A DNA stretch of 64,000 nt from Rhipidocladum racemiflorum (Eukaryota; Streptophyta; Magnoliopsida; Poales; Poaceae). The notes beneath the pieces are model-generated. The model saw nothing but the letters and a program-made list of their open reading frames with translations, was not told where the DNA came from and searched no databases. The stretch covers positions 4,348,649 through 4,412,648 of the forward strand of contig CM070570.1 in the NCBI GenBank assembly GCA_036346355.1, written 5' to 3'. A program made the translations under genes and the position numbers. Below are positions 44,758 through 56,005 of the stretch, piece after piece; positions within the stretch are counted from its first letter, which is position 1; each line of letters starts with the position of its first letter.

Positions 44758-46060
44758 TATTATATTTGTATTCACAGGAAACATACCAATAGACCTGCCC
44801 TATATCACAGTAGGTAAACATGCAAGCGACTGCCTTGCGCAAAAAGAATTGCAAACCTGGGATCGGATGGGCCGAATTCCTATAGATGGGAGATTTTCCT
44901 CCAGTTACTGTTCCGGGTCAGGAGTCAGGACAAACGTTGAGATCGAGCAGATGGAGCAGGACGGCGCATGGGCACTCGCAGTCGCAGGTCCTTGGTTCCT
45001 TGGGAACGAAGGAAAAGAGTTATGCTTACACGCATGCGCATCCTGAGTCCTGACTATACTGCAATTGCAGACAGCTTGCCTGTTTGGGACGTTCCGGTCT
45101 TTCAGATACAGGGGCCGACCGGCGGCAAGAGATGAAGAGAGCACATGGTTTTGTGCAACGCCGGAAAAAGAAGTAGCGAAGTAGTGAATACATCTATCTC
45201 TACATGATGTCAGTGACAAGGAGCTCTCCGGAGACTGCGCAGCTGCATTATTCGGCAGGAACGTACTCGCTTTTCGCTAAGCGGACGATCAATCGAATAG
45301 TTGTACAGCAGCTACCTTACTTCACTCGTTGAAGTATCGACCATACTGCTTTTTTAGACGAAGTATCGCACTGCTCCTGTAGCGAGTTTTCAACGAACAG
45401 ATGTACCTTGATTACACTTAATTTAGCCCTTTTTTTTAAGAGGAATTCAGCCTCTTTAGCTGTGAATTCGGGCTTGATCAGCCCGACCCAGATGCATGCA
45501 ACCGAGTCATCACCTGCGCCGGCCCAGCACCGCCGTGCGTGCGTAGTGTATAAACCAACCACCGAACGACGGCACGAGAACGTGCGCACGACCCGCGGCG
45601 CACAGAGCGAAGGGAGCCGCGCGCGGAGATATCAGCCAGCCGTATGCCGAACCGTGCCGAGAGCCCTCCACACACGATTGCACGATGACTCACCCGCTCT
45701 GCCTGCTTGCTCCGCGCGCGCGTCTCGTCCTCAACGACCACGGAAGCGCCAAGTACAATTAAAGTGCAGACAGAGCGGATAGCTTCCGTCTAATTCATTG
45801 ACCAAAGATTTGTCAAGAAGTGACGGATATCCGGTATTATCCGTGTCTGATTCCAACCGACAGAAAAATACAGAATATGATACAAAAAAAGTGATATCCG
45901 TAAATATATATATGTTGGAATGTCATGTGGTATGAGAAATTATGGCTTCACTTGTGAACAAATTAAACAAAGGATAGGTGGCCGCGCGTCTCGCTAGTCA
46001 TTTCTACGCTTGTAGCTACGCAACGAGAGGCCGTCGATCGATGATATACGTACTGAATTA
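44758..46060. other. Intergenic, no gene recognised
   Basis: Short mixed-composition reading frames occur (45400-45780 is GC-rich), but no family motif, splice pattern or start context supports a gene. It may include distal promoter sequence or gene relics. Confidence 0.35.
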
Positions 46061-46203
46061 GAGAAGTGCTTCTATGCTCTTCCTTTTAAAAGTTGCACCA
46101 CTATTAAGGCATGAATGAAGGGTAGATGGTGATTACTTACCCCTTCGCTTGTTTCAAGATTTGTGTAACTTGTACTAGAAGAAAAAGCATAGAAGCACTG
46201 CTC
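46061..46203. mobile_element. Mutator-type MITE, intact, with perfect 9-bp TSD
   Basis: Starts GAGAAGTGCTTCTATGCTCT and ends AGCATAGAAGCACTGCTC, 143 bp. It is flanked by ACTGAATTA at 46052-46060 and 46204-46212. It is the reference intact copy for the family also found at 31468, 36497 and 56877. Confidence 0.9.
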
Positions 46204-46441
46204 ACTGAATTATATATACACGACTCAAAATTATTTAGTAGCATTACATAGAAATGGGAGTCCAATTATACATTACACATTACATACTCCTAGCTAGCAA
46301 TTGCAATGGTAATAATGATTTAACGAAGAACAAATCAAACAAAACTGGCCAGAAAAGAACACCACCTGTTGAAAAGTAAACAAAAAAAGATCGTATCGAT
46401 GACATACTGAGACGAGATCATCACACACGCTCTCATCGTCG

Positions 46442-47212
46442 TCACAGCCCCCACCAGACGCCCGACAACGCAAGAACCACCGCGAGACCACCCCCCGTCA
46501 CCCTCGCCGCCGCATGAGACGCGGTTGCGTCCGGCGACGCGTCGGCGTCGGGCGCGTCCGCGACCGACGACGGCGTATTCCCCTTCTTCTTCCCCGGCGC
46601 CAGCGGCGCGGGCGCGGGCGCTGCCGACCCGTAGATCGCCATCGGCAGCAGCACCTTGTTCACCTGGTACACCACGAGGTTGTCGCCGGTGTACAGCGTG
46701 TTGTCGACGGTGGCGTCGACGACCCCGGTGGAGATGTTCACCTGCTGGCCCTCGGCCGTCACGTTGAGCGGGTACTGCCCCGGCGAGTTGTTGCCGGCCT
46801 GCGTCCGGAGCGGGTTGCTCACGGTGTCGAACTGCGACATGGGGATCAGCGTGGACAGGATGTGGTACTGGACGAGCGAGTTCTTCTGCTGGTCGGACAG
46901 CGAGTTGAGCGAGCCGGACTTGAGCGAGGTGAAGGCGTTGTCCGTCGGCGCGAACACCGTCATGCCGTTGCGGGAGCTGTTGAGCTGGTTGTCGATCTGC
47001 TCCGCCACGCCCGTCGACCGGAGCAGCCGGATGAACGTGGTGAACTGCCCGGCCTTGTCCAGCACCCCCGTGATGTTCTTCGTCCCAGCCGCTGGCGCAG
47101 GCGCAGCAGGGGTCGGGGTCGGCGGCGTCGGCGCGGCCGGCGCGGCCGCCGGGCCCTGCGCCGTGGCTGTGATGGCTACGGACAGAACGAGGAGGACCAC
47201 AAGTCTCTGCAT
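46442..47212 (-). CDS. Fasciclin-like arabinogalactan protein (FLA11/12 type, 256 aa)
   Basis: An intronless frame of 256 residues starting at the ATG before the signal peptide MQRLVVLLVLSVAITATAQ. An upstream in-frame ATG at 47287 is unlikely because it would bury the signal peptide. Residues 20-45 form an arabinogalactan Pro/Ala/Thr region (PAAAPAAPTPPTPTPAAPAP). A single fasciclin domain follows with its H1 motif (GMTVFAPTDNAFTSL) and H2 motif (NLVVYQVNKVLLP). A second Ala/Pro glycomodule comes next, and then a hydrophobic C-terminus preceded by small residues, as in GPI anchoring. The protein is expected at the cell surface. Relatives with this layout act in secondary cell-wall formation. 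TTATAAG near 47335-47341 is a likely TATA box. Confidence 0.92.
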   Translation of the reverse strand: MQRLVVLLVLSVAITATAQGPAAAPAAPTPPTPTPAAPAPAAGTKNITGVLDKAGQFTTFIRLLRSTGVAEQIDNQLNSSRNGMTVFAPTDNAFTSLKSGSLNSLSDQQKNSLVQYHILSTLIPMSQFDTVSNPLRTQAGNNSPGQYPLNVTAEGQQVNISTGVVDATVDNTLYTGDNLVVYQVNKVLLPMAIYGSAAPAPAPLAPGKKKGNTPSSVADAPDADASPDATASHAAARVTGGGLAVVLALSGVWWGL

Positions 47213-47951
47213 GGTGTAAGCTAGCTTGCAAGGTGCTTGGTGATTGATACTGGCTGTGATTGGCTTTGTGCATGCAATGCAATGCAACTCAATGTGGCAA
47301 TGTGAGTGAGATGGAGAGGTGCGTGATGTTGCGGCTTATAACAAGGTGGTTGGGGGAGGAGTGAGGTGTAAGAAAGAGATCGATCGAGCCATCGAGGTGG
47401 TGGGTGTAGGGTTTGTGGGGGTAACTATTACAGTTACAGGGCACCAAACGCTGAGGTGAGTTGCCAAGGTGGAACAGCCTAACAGCTGGGTTGCTTCACG
47501 CAGCAGCAAGTGCGCGCATGCATGATGATCTCGTGTAGTGGGTTTAGGTCTCAAGATCGATCTGGACATTTTTCATCTTCTTTTTCTCTCTGTCTTTCAT
47601 GTTGTTTTTGCAATCAAGGTGGTAACGATGGCGATTTTGTGTGTGTGTGTGTGTGTGAGGGCCAGTGATAGGCTGGAGAGATACTACAAGCTGGCAGCTT
47701 TATTTTACATGGGAGCTGGTTTTGTTCTTTCAGTAGGACCAAATTAGCTGAAAAGATCATCCAATCCGAATAATGAAATAACAAACATGGGACCAAAGCT
47801 TGGATGTTGGATCCTAGCTAGCCAGGTGAAAGGCTGGAGTACTTGATTAAGTTGGTAATTTTTAGTACTCGCTCGGATCAAATTTATAAAGCTTATTTTT
47901 TTATATAGTTTTGTCCATAAATATAAGGCTTACATTTAGATTTAATAAGGC
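47213..47951. other. FLA promoter and spacer with GT microsatellite
   Basis: Contains the TATA-like element of the FLA gene and a (GT)n run of about ten units at 47639-47658. Nothing else was recognised. Confidence 0.4.
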
Positions 47952-48657
47952 TGTCGCGGACTGGTTAATTCCCCTAATTACCATAATGCCACGACGGCCG
48001 AGCTCGTCCCGACCTCGAGCACCACGGAGGTCGTTCCCGAGGATGGCCCAAGGATGGTCGAGCACCGCTGCCTGGCTTGCCCGTTCGGTGCCAGCTCCTT
48101 GCCCGTTCGGTGCGAGCTCGTCGCTCGGTTAATGTTCGAGCACGTTGCTCGGACGAACTTGCTCGGATCGGAGTCAAATGAGCTCGGCCCAAGCTCGAGC
48201 TCTGGCTGCGTGGTCGGGGGTAGCAACTAACGGTTACGGTGATAATCGTGTCACCCCGAAGGACTGTTGCGCTCATGACTCGAACGTGGCGTAAATGTAG
48301 GATTCGGTTACGACCACGTCGGGCACGGTCAGACGTGCATGGCGGGGGCCGTAACCGACGCGATACCCTTGTAAACTATAAATACCTCCCAGACATTGGG
48401 GGAGGGGGGGCCCGGGCGTAAGATCCATGTACTTGAATCCATCATTCCAATACAAAAAAGGCCACTAGGCGACTGGACGTAGGGCTATTATCTCGATCAT
48501 GAGAGGTCTGAACCAGGAGAAAATCCTTGTGTTTCTGTGTCTTCTAATGGACCATCTCCCACGCCTTCGATGCTACAACCTGTGGCAGAAAGGGGCTTTG
48601 TTTGATCCCTCATTCAACAAGTAAGCTCGGCGGGGGCCTGCTCCCCAATCGTCGACA
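47952..48657 (+). mobile_element. Solo LTR, Ty3/gypsy type, with perfect TSD
   Basis: TGTCGCGGAC...GTCGACA has TGTCG/CGACA ends and is flanked by AAGGC at 47947-47951 and 48658-48662. It contains a TATA box (CTATAAATACCTCCC at 48379-48393) and the transcript-end text ATCCTTGTGTTTCTGTGTC found in grass gypsy LTRs. No PBS, PPT or second LTR is adjacent. It is therefore a solo LTR produced by recombination between the two LTRs of one element. Confidence 0.92.
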
Positions 48658-48716
48658 AAGGCATTTTCTTCTATTCCTCTATTTATTCTCTCTCAATCAT
48701 ATACATTTATTCATTA

Positions 48717-48984
48717 GACCATCTCCAACCGTGTCCCTTCCTCTCTCCCTTTCCCTCCGCGAAGGGATTCCCATTTCCTTCAGCGCTCTAACGGATTACC
48801 TTCAGCATTCCCTTCGTGAAAAGATTCTCTCTCCCATTCCCTCTAGTAAGGGATTCTCTCTCCTTTCCCTATACAATTCTCTTTAAAGGGAATATGTTAG
48901 AGATGAAGGGAAATAAAGAGAATGGGAATGAGGAAAGGGAACAGAGAAGGGAATGAAATGAAGGGAATATGGTTGGAGATGGTC
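48717..48984. mobile_element. MITE with GACCATCTCCAACC inverted ends
   Basis: Starts GACCATCTCCAACCGTGTCC and ends GGTTGGAGATGGTC, with TA on both sides (TSD TA or a degenerate TNA). The interior is made of GAAGGGAATG-type segments in inverted orientation. It is related to the degraded copy at 50018-50256. Confidence 0.8.
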
Positions 48985-49171
48985 TACCACCTTGATTGTA
49001 GGAAGTAGACCGTAGGAAGTAGGACAGTATATCTCGATGTACAATCAGCGTTCAGGAAACCGAAACCGAGTAAAACCCAGAACCTGCCCGGCTGATTTTT
49101 CAGGTGCATTTTTATTTTTTCCCCTCGAGATTTCTCAAATTCAAGTGACTGAAACATAATGTACCAGGCAC

Positions 49172-49247
49172 TTACGAACGAAGTAACTATAAGCAAATTT
49201 GCCGCTATTTACGAAGGAAGTAACTATAAGCAAATTTGCCGCTATTT
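49172..49247. repeat. Tandem duplication of about 37 bp
   Basis: GAAGTAACTATAAGCAAATTTGCCGCTATTT occurs twice in direct tandem (about 49178-49210 and 49215-49247), separated by ACGAAG. The copies are identical, so this is a recent duplication. Confidence 0.85.
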
Positions 49248-49884
49248 GTTCTCTAGCACAGTAGTATACTAGTAAACAAATCATGTCGTACATTATACAT
49301 CTTCTCACTCCCCAAAGTAAGTAAGTAGCGAACAGTTGGTGCATATCTTTCAAGACATAAACCGCTGGTGCGTCTAAGATAATTCTTGGGAGTAGGGAAG
49401 GTGGTTTGATTCTTTCAGCTTGGGAACAAATACCACAGCCAACCGACAACGACGAGCATCGAGATGCATCACGCTCACAGAGGTTCCCGTATGCTTTAGC
49501 TGCTACAGATGCTAACATTCGATCCAACCATCTCTCTCAGTCCGGTGGTGCATCCGTGTACATGCACATAGACATAGCAACATGTACACCAATGTCAACA
49601 GCAAGTGCAGAATTCGCAGCCTCATGCAGTGCCAAGAGCCAACGGAGTTGCAGCTCAAACATCTACAAATCTTGAAACCAAAGTTAATGGACACGAATGC
49701 CCTTTTCCCAGCAGCTTCACCATCACGTATCACCGGCGATCTCATACATTTTCTAACGGCAAACCTTTCATCCAGAGGAGGTAAAACTGGCGGAGAGCTA
49801 CCTCTTAACTACTCCGCTGGCTCGAGACATGAACATGTAAACCACTTGATAGTTAAATCTCTTTATTGACAATTGGCTTGTCAA

Positions 49885-49886
<2 letters not shown>

Positions 49887-49937
<51 letters not shown>
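49887..49937. repeat. (CT)n microsatellite, about 25 units
   Basis: An uninterrupted CT array of about 50 bp, likely polymorphic. Reading frames of alternating Ser/Leu or Glu/Arg across it are artefacts of the repeat. Confidence 0.95.
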
Positions 49938-49942
<5 letters not shown>

Positions 49943-50017
49943 AAACAAAAAAAAGAAAGAACGAATGTGACTTTCCAAGAGCCGGAAACAACCATACATC
50001 TCTGCCTCGGTTGTTAT

Positions 50018-50256
50018 ACTATCTCCAGCAGCTTCCCGTCCCCTCCAAATCCCTTCGCGAACAGATCTTAAGTGTTCCAGCGGATTCCCTTCACGATTCC
50101 CTTCGGAGGGGATTCAAACAGTGAATCTCTTTAGAAAGGGATTCTCTCTCCAATCCCTTCACAAATCCCTTGAGGGGATGCTGCTGAAGATAGTAGAAAA
50201 TAAATGGAATAAATATAAGGAAGGGAATGAAATGAAAGGAAATTGGCGAGATAGCC
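50018..50256. mobile_element. Degraded MITE related to 48717-48984
   Basis: CTATCTCCAGCAGCTTCCC at the left and GGCGAGATAGCC at the right are approximate inverted ends. The interior shares GGATTCTCTCTCC and GAAGGGAATGAAATGAA with the 48717 copy. Boundaries are approximate. Confidence 0.6.
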
Positions 50257-50559
50257 TTACTCTGCACAGACGCAGCAGCACACTGAACTGCAAGTGAGGC
50301 CAGCTGTAACAGCCATGGCACAAGAGCCACCAACAACCACAGGAAGCCGCCTCGTAATTATAAACTGTCACCTTTTCTAAAAAAAATTATAAACTCACAC
50401 CATGCTTAAATAATACAGAAAATAAGCTACTAGTAAATCACCAGACACATAATAATCCTAATAGTCAGGCCACCATCCAAAAAGACGAAGAGTTACCGTA
50501 CAAAATATTGTAAAGTTAAAACTTAAAACACAAAGTTATCTTGTCACATATATAGGGGG

Positions 50560-50757
50560 TGTTTACGAATATGGTAGAGCTGGTATTCCTAGCTTCACCT
50601 AATCTGTAGAGCTAGAGCTGTGGGTATATTAAGGGTGTTTAGATGGGATCATCTTGTTTACATTTTAGAATAAAAATATAAACTTAATTCACTTTATTTT
50701 AACCTACAAATTTTAGATCTGATGTGAAGTTAGGATCTGAAGCTCTGTCAGATAGGG
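50560..50757. mobile_element. MITE, uninterrupted relative of 23269-23652
   Basis: Starts GGGTGTTTACGAATATGGTAG and ends AGCTCTGTCAGATAGGGTC. It shares the core CATCTTGTTTACATTTTAGAATAAAAATAT with the CNR8 intron copy but lacks the nested element. Confidence 0.7.
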
Positions 50758-50772
50758 TCATAATCCATGCTC

Positions 50773-51085
50773 TCATCGGTGGTTGCTGGATACACTAAAT
50801 TTATCGGTCTCAAGCAGTAGCAGGTGTTTCGATTGGAACACATCTCCAACCCCTCCTACGTTAGGAAGCATATCTGCAACAGTGTTGTAACCCTGAGCCA
50901 AAAGAGAAAATGGTCGGTACAAAAGAGAGAGATCTAGTGAGGCAACAAATGGTTAATAAATGAAGTATTGTGCATTCATATGGTGCTTACGACAATCATC
51001 TTCAACAGGGGTGAATAGGGATAGCCGAATAGTATTGTGTAGTCCCAGGCTCCAGCTAGCACCACCTTTATGTTCGCTATAAGCA
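50773..51085 (-). pseudogene. Orphan pair of exons of an unidentified gene
   Basis: Two minus-strand coding-like pieces join cleanly. One ends ...KVVLAGAWDYTILFGYPYSP, then LLKMIV, at a GT donor (GTC|gtaagc, 50991). The other starts after CAG at 50892 with GYNTVADMLPNVGGVGDVFQ and stops at 50773-50775. A further upstream piece (51230-51110, IHDDLNIVQLPSQW) may belong to it. I do not recognise the protein. Upstream exons are not visible, so it is probably a gene remnant. Confidence is limited. Confidence 0.35.
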
Positions 51086-52410
51086 TACTTTTGGAATTAA
51101 GTTATATTCCAGAGTATGTGGAACTGGTATATAGCACTTCTCTTTGCAAAGCCCAAGACCAGCAAGTCATGTAGCCATTGTGATGGTAGCTGTACTATAT
51201 TCAAGTCGTCATGGATTTTCTTGATACTTCTGACATGGTGCATATCTAGCGTAAATCACAACCTAGGGCAATAAATTTCCCAAAAATAAATAGAGACAGT
51301 CCCCAAAGACATCTACCAGACTACTGCCATATAGAATTTCACATCTAGGCTCGGGACGTGCGGGGAAAAGGAGGAGAAATTCGCTGATAATAGTAGCATT
51401 CCTCTTCCTTAATGTTGTTTACGATTTGCCAGAGATTTATCTCTTTGCACTTCTCGTATCACTGAGCTTTCATCTGAAATTTTATATAGCACGAGATTTT
51501 TTAACATCGATACCAAAATTTACATTAAATTAGCAATAAGAGGTAACACAAATTTAAAGGGTGGAGGTACCAACTTAGTACCTCAATGCAAATTTTGATA
51601 CCTCCTAAGCGTAGTAAAAAGCCTCATATCCTATATAAGACTTTTTACCATCTTTGGGAGGTACTAAAATTTGCTTTGAAGTAGTAACAAGAGGTACAAA
51701 AAATTTAAAAGGTAGAGGTACTAACTTTTGGTACCTCTTGGTACAATGTAAATTTTGATACCTTCCAAGGAGGAGGGTAAAATCTATTATAGGACATATG
51801 ACTTTCAGGGCTACCTGTACATTTTTTTGTGGAACTTTTAATGCTGATTTGATGCCCTAATTGAAGGGCTTAGCATGATAGCAATTAAGTGGTGACAAGA
51901 TTGCACCGTTCCAGTGATATATGCAACTTCTCATCATCTACATACCAGAACCTATTCTTAAAACAATTGCATTTATCCTGACATTGTAACCAAAACAAAA
52001 AGGCTAACCAAACCCAATCTCAGTACTGAAATAGTTACCACTTGTTAACACTCACTACACCAGCATATTAAGTTCCACATTTAACACGAAGAATACAATC
52101 TCGACACAGGCATATACTTTCCCATTTTCACATAGCCATCCCTATATTTTTAATATTTTCTGAGATGTAGAAGGGAGCATGATCACCACCATATCCACCA
52201 TTGTACAATTCAGAGGATAATAGACTTGTCATGTGCATTACCAAAGTGCCCAGACATAAATTAAATCACAATATGCAAAACATCCGAGTAGTTCACTTTA
52301 CCACAAATTAGCATCTATTATAACTTATAAACTTACAAACCTCTGGCTTGGCAAAATTGACCAGAGGGCAATCCAACCATCGTGGCCAAGTCAGAGTTGT
52401 CTTCTACTAA
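51086..52410. other. AT-rich spacer with GGTAC-repeat region
   Basis: 51480-51790 contains repeated GAGGTAC and AAATTTTGATACCTCC segments in both orientations, suggesting an eroded fold-back element. The remainder holds no recognised feature. Confidence 0.4.
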
Positions 52411-52684
52411 GGTCCTTTTTGGTACGGTTCCAGATTCTAGTGGAAATGGAAACGGTTCCAGATTCTTGGTAGAAACGTTTCAGGTAGAATCAGAATCACT
52501 GTCTGGAAACCATTTGGCTAGCTGTCTGGATTCTATGAATCGGGGTGGAACCGGATTGAGAGCGATTCGGCCCCGGCGTGAAAAAAGAAGAAACAATCCG
52601 AGGATAAACGTTCTGAGCTTTAGCCGTTGGGTTCCTCCCAGATTCTAATAGAAATGACCCGGTTCCAAATTGCCAAACGGGGCC
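52411..52684. mobile_element. PIF/Harbinger-like MITE (TAA target duplication)
   Basis: Starts GGTCCTTTTTGGTACGGTTCC and ends AATTGCCAAACGGGGCC, flanked by TAA at 52408-52410 and 52685-52687. It is the same family, in opposite orientation, as 62904-63182 and the nested piece at 23331. Confidence 0.8.
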
Positions 52685-53105
52685 TAAGCTCCAGCCCATT
52701 AATCTTAGATCTATATAAGCTAGCAGCTAACATCCAAGACGTGATGGGCATGGTGCACCCCATCCGAGGCATTTCTTGAAGTTACAAAAGCTTGTTCTTA
52801 AGTTGCACCTATTCAGTCAATAATTGTGGTCTGGACTTAGGAGCCAACTTGTAACTATCAACAGCAGATAAAATCATCTCCTTCAAAATGCTCTATACCT
52901 TAGCCATCTAACAATGCAGATACTCATTATCTATTTCTTGGATACTCGGGGTCATGAAATGAATAAATATTTTTAAATATGATGCTTTTTTATAAGAACT
53001 AGAAGCCCTGACAAATGGACAGGCTAGTGAACAGGGGTTCCAATGATGTGCCATTTGCAGATGAAGGTTACAGTCATGTTGTTTCAGGGAAGCTAGTACT
53101 AGGAC
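52685..53105. other. Spacer, nothing recognised
   Basis: AT-rich sequence without reading frames of note or repeat signatures. Confidence 0.35.
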
Positions 53106-53850
53106 CTAAACGTGACGAACGGGGAGAGCGCCGGCGAGGTATGGGAAACATATCTTCCTGGATGAATCACGAACCTCCAACACCTGCTTCCACCGGCCGG
53201 AGGTGACAATCTCAGCAGAGTCCATGGCCATGAATTCTTCTTCCTCCTCCTGCTCCAGAGAGTTCGTGATAGGGTCCTCCATTTGATAGCTCACCAATCT
53301 GAGAGAGACATGGTCCGGTGGTTTCTCCCATTCCGTAGTTAATTCTAAGCAAGACGATGAGCAGAAGCCTCCCTTCCCCAAGCAAGAGAATAAGAACCGC
53401 CCAGTAACCTTCTCTGGCTTGGGTGTATCAAGCGGGAACTCGGTAATGGATAGCATGCTGCGCATTGTCCCTGCCGCCGAGCGTGGAGAGCAAATCTTGA
53501 TGTTTGTTAACGGAGAAGCCGACGAAGAGGTGGCCGTGCGGGACGGCGACTAGTGGCGTATTTAAAGGATGGTCCTGGTGGGCTGCGGTTCACTCAAAAA
53601 ACTCTCAGCTTAAGTCTAAGATTGGAAAGAAAAAAGAAAAAACTCCCCCATAAACGGTGTCGGTTCGACTCTGATGGCACCACTACCAAGTTGGACCATC
53701 TATACTCAAAATCCTGAATACGCCACTGGGTGAGACACCATGGAAAGCAAGGCGGCCGTGGCAATGGCCTTCTGTTGCAGTCCTCCAAGTCCTTTGGAGA
53801 TATCGATGACTTCAAACCAGAGTGCGTAATTGGGGCCTGAACTATCCAGC
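53106..53850 (-). pseudogene. Broken gene of unknown family, split by a small insertion
   Basis: On the minus strand an exon-like piece (about 53850-53732) reads GLDSSGPNYALWFEVIDISK and GLGGLQQKAIATAALLSMVS. It is interrupted by 53551-53729 and resumes VAVPHGHLFVGFSVNKHQDLL (53548 on). The continuing frame 53465-53106 (MRSMLSITEFPLDTPKPEKV...) has an acidic run EQEEEEEF. The frames do not join without a shift. I cannot assign a family. It may be part of the same dead locus as 55244-56005. Confidence 0.4.
53551..53729. mobile_element. Small TIR insertion in the broken gene
   Basis: The left end TAGTGGCGTATTTAAAGGAT and right end ATCCTGAATACGCCACTGG are inverted repeats of about 18 bp. Coding-like sequence lies on both sides, so the insert appears to interrupt a former exon. 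The target duplication is not clear. Confidence 0.5.
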
Positions 53851-53999
53851 CCTACATATTGCTGCATGCTAAAACAATACTGGAGTCACATCTAGGAGCC
53901 AGGAAATAGACACGGCACACTTCAGACCATCACTTGCTTCCCTGCCTCCTAATCAGAGGCCAGACCGGGATCTTATTTTGCGCACATCGAAGTGTCAAA

Positions 54000-54752
54000 A
54001 TCCAGGAGATCGAGCTGCTCCAAGACTCCCAGGATACCATCCTCTGGCGCTGGACTGCGGATGGGAAGTATTCCGCAAAGTCTGCTTACAATGTGCAGTT
54101 CATCACTTCTGTCTCAGATCCCTGCTACGGCCTTATCTGGAAGGCGAAATCGGAAAGCAAGTGCAAATTCTTTGCCTGGCAGCTTCTTCAGGGTAGGATT
54201 CTTACAGCCGACCTTCTGGCCACCAGGGGCTGGCCTAGGCCTGAGGCTTGCTGCTTCTGCAATGTCGACCCGGAGACCGCGGTGCACCTCTTAGTGTCCT
54301 GTCCGTTTGCTAGATCGTTTTGGATCTTGTTCTTCTCCAAACTCCCAATTCCGACTTCGATCACCTATACTGGATTAACCTCCCTCTCGATCTCGGATTG
54401 GTGGCTATGTCTGCGGTCCTCGCAGAACGGATCCTTCTCCAATATCATTGATGTCGCGTTGTTGTATGGATTCTGGAATTTGTGGAAAGAGCGTAACGCG
54501 CGGATCTTCACTAGGACTCATTCCTCGGTGGCTTGTGTTGTCCAGAAGGCAATAGATGCAAGGAGTCTTGCCTCCGTGGCGCGTCGACTGTCTTTTCCCG
54601 CATAGTTGCCTGTTTTTGCTACGGTGGTTGTGTTCTGTTTTGAGTTTGCCTTTAGGGTAGCCGGGTCTGTCCGGATTCAATAACTGTTGTTTAAGCTCTT
54701 TTCCTCTTAATGCATTGGCAGAGCTCCTGCCGCTATTTCAAAAAAAAAAAAA
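54000..54752 (+). mobile_element. LINE 3' fragment (zf-RVT) with poly-A and TSD
   Basis: Encodes only the end of a LINE ORF2: ILWRWTADGKYSAKSAYNVQF, LIWKAKSESKCKFFAWQLL, then the zf-RVT cysteines (ACCFCN...ETAVHLLVSCPFARSFW), stop at 54603-54605. A 3'UTR and an A-tail follow (54740-54752). AAGTGTCAAA at 53990-53999 recurs at 54753-54762 and is the likely target duplication. It is a strongly 5'-truncated insertion of a different family from the 12465 copy. Confidence 0.85.
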
Positions 54753-54822
54753 AAGTGTCAAAGCGGGCTCCCATAGTTTTCCCTTATCAGATATTGAGTT
54801 ACCATTTTGTTCTTATAAAATA

Positions 54823-55070
54823 CTCCATCTGATCACAAATAATTGTCGTTTGAACATAGGTACAACCAAACTTTAGAACTTTGATTGTCAATATCTTTTT
54901 AAATATTTAAATTGATACAAAAAAATCATATATGTAGATTTATCTCAAAAAATACTTTCATAATATTATAATTTTATTGGTTTTTATAAATATATTATAG
55001 TAGAAATTAGTGGTTAAAGCTATGTTTTAGAGAGACTATCGATATTTAAAATAATAACTATTTAAAATAA
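54823..55070. mobile_element. Diverged Stowaway MITE
   Basis: CTCCATCTGATCACAAATAATTGTCGTTTGAACATAG and the AATATTATAATTTTATTGG core align with the 44232/44498 copies. The right end has eroded. Confidence 0.65.
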
Positions 55071-55243
55071 TAACTATGAGCAACCAGTTTGTGTGCGTGT
55101 GGTAGTTCCTCAGCTCACCCCTTGGTGCAAATTGAATATCTAATTTAGCGGTAGCAACAGAATGAATGCATTTGTAAGGCTGAAAGAATATAAGATGGAA
55201 GGATCGGAAACTTACATCTTTTTTTTGAAGAAGGATCGGAAAC

Positions 55244-56005
55244 TTACATCAATAAAGCAGCAACAAGAAGTGCTGGGCAAGCCAGCTGACGAGACTCATC
55301 ACAAAGTGTGTGAACCTGCATCCGTTCCTTGGTCGATACAACCTTGGCTCCGGCATCCCTCTCCTCGATAGAATTCCCTATGCGAAAGATGCAATGGACA
55401 ATTTCTGCACGCTCCATCTTGATGGGTGGGCTGGGGCGACAGGACGACAAACTGAACGAGCAGAAGGTGCCCTCCCAATATTGTTCCCTATCTCCATTTG
55501 AAGTTCCTCGACGGACAGCTCGGTGCTGAGATTGACCTGTCCCGAGGACAAGCAGCTGGGCTGCGAGACCTTAATGCAATACACAGCAGCGGCATCCTTC
55601 CCCTTGGAATGGGAGACGAAGAGGTTGTCGCTGATGGGCAGGGGCTGGCCGTCAAAAGAGAGGTTCTTGTCATCCACCCGCCCCCACTTCCCCCTTCCCA
55701 CATCGAAAGCGCGTGTGCCCTTCTCTCGTCGCAGGGAGAGAAGGATGTGGGAGCACACAGCCGCGTAGGACAACGCAGGCTGGCGGTGGGTCGCCGAGCT
55801 CGTACGGGGTGAGGTAGCAGGGGAAGAACGGTGGCGGCGGCAAGAGCTCTCCAGCGGACCTTGTGCCTGAAAGGGTTGCGTTTGTCGAGATCAAGGACCT
55901 CAAATCAGGGCTCGACGTTGAGCGGGGGCACCACAAAGGGGCGCCGAGCGATGGCGTAGAGTTTGGTTCTCTCGGTGACGGCAGCGGCACCTTGTTGCGC
56001 GCCAC
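55244..56005 (-). pseudogene. Broken GC-rich gene relic of unknown family
   Basis: Minus-strand frames change several times. The best stretch (55773-55378) contains SYAAVCSHILLSLRREKGTR, AFDVGRGKWGRVDDKNLSFD and GQPLPISDNLFVSHSKGKDA. A Cys/Pro stretch with CRPVAPAHPSRW follows. The pattern of an aromatic or acidic core followed by GKW and LPF-like motifs recalls large grass-specific families with DUF1618 or kelch-like regions, but that is a guess. It is not an intact gene. Confidence 0.35.

Noticed and set aside
45400..45790. GC-rich open frames upstream of the FLA region
   Set aside because: Overlapping frames on both strands, no motifs, no splice or promoter signals. Not supported as a gene.
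47213..47287. Upstream in-frame ATG of the FLA gene
   Set aside because: Starting there would put 25 polar residues before a perfect signal peptide. The ATG at 47212 is preferred.
49798..50124. Ser/Leu and Glu/Arg repeat proteins
   Set aside because: They are translations of the (CT)n microsatellite.
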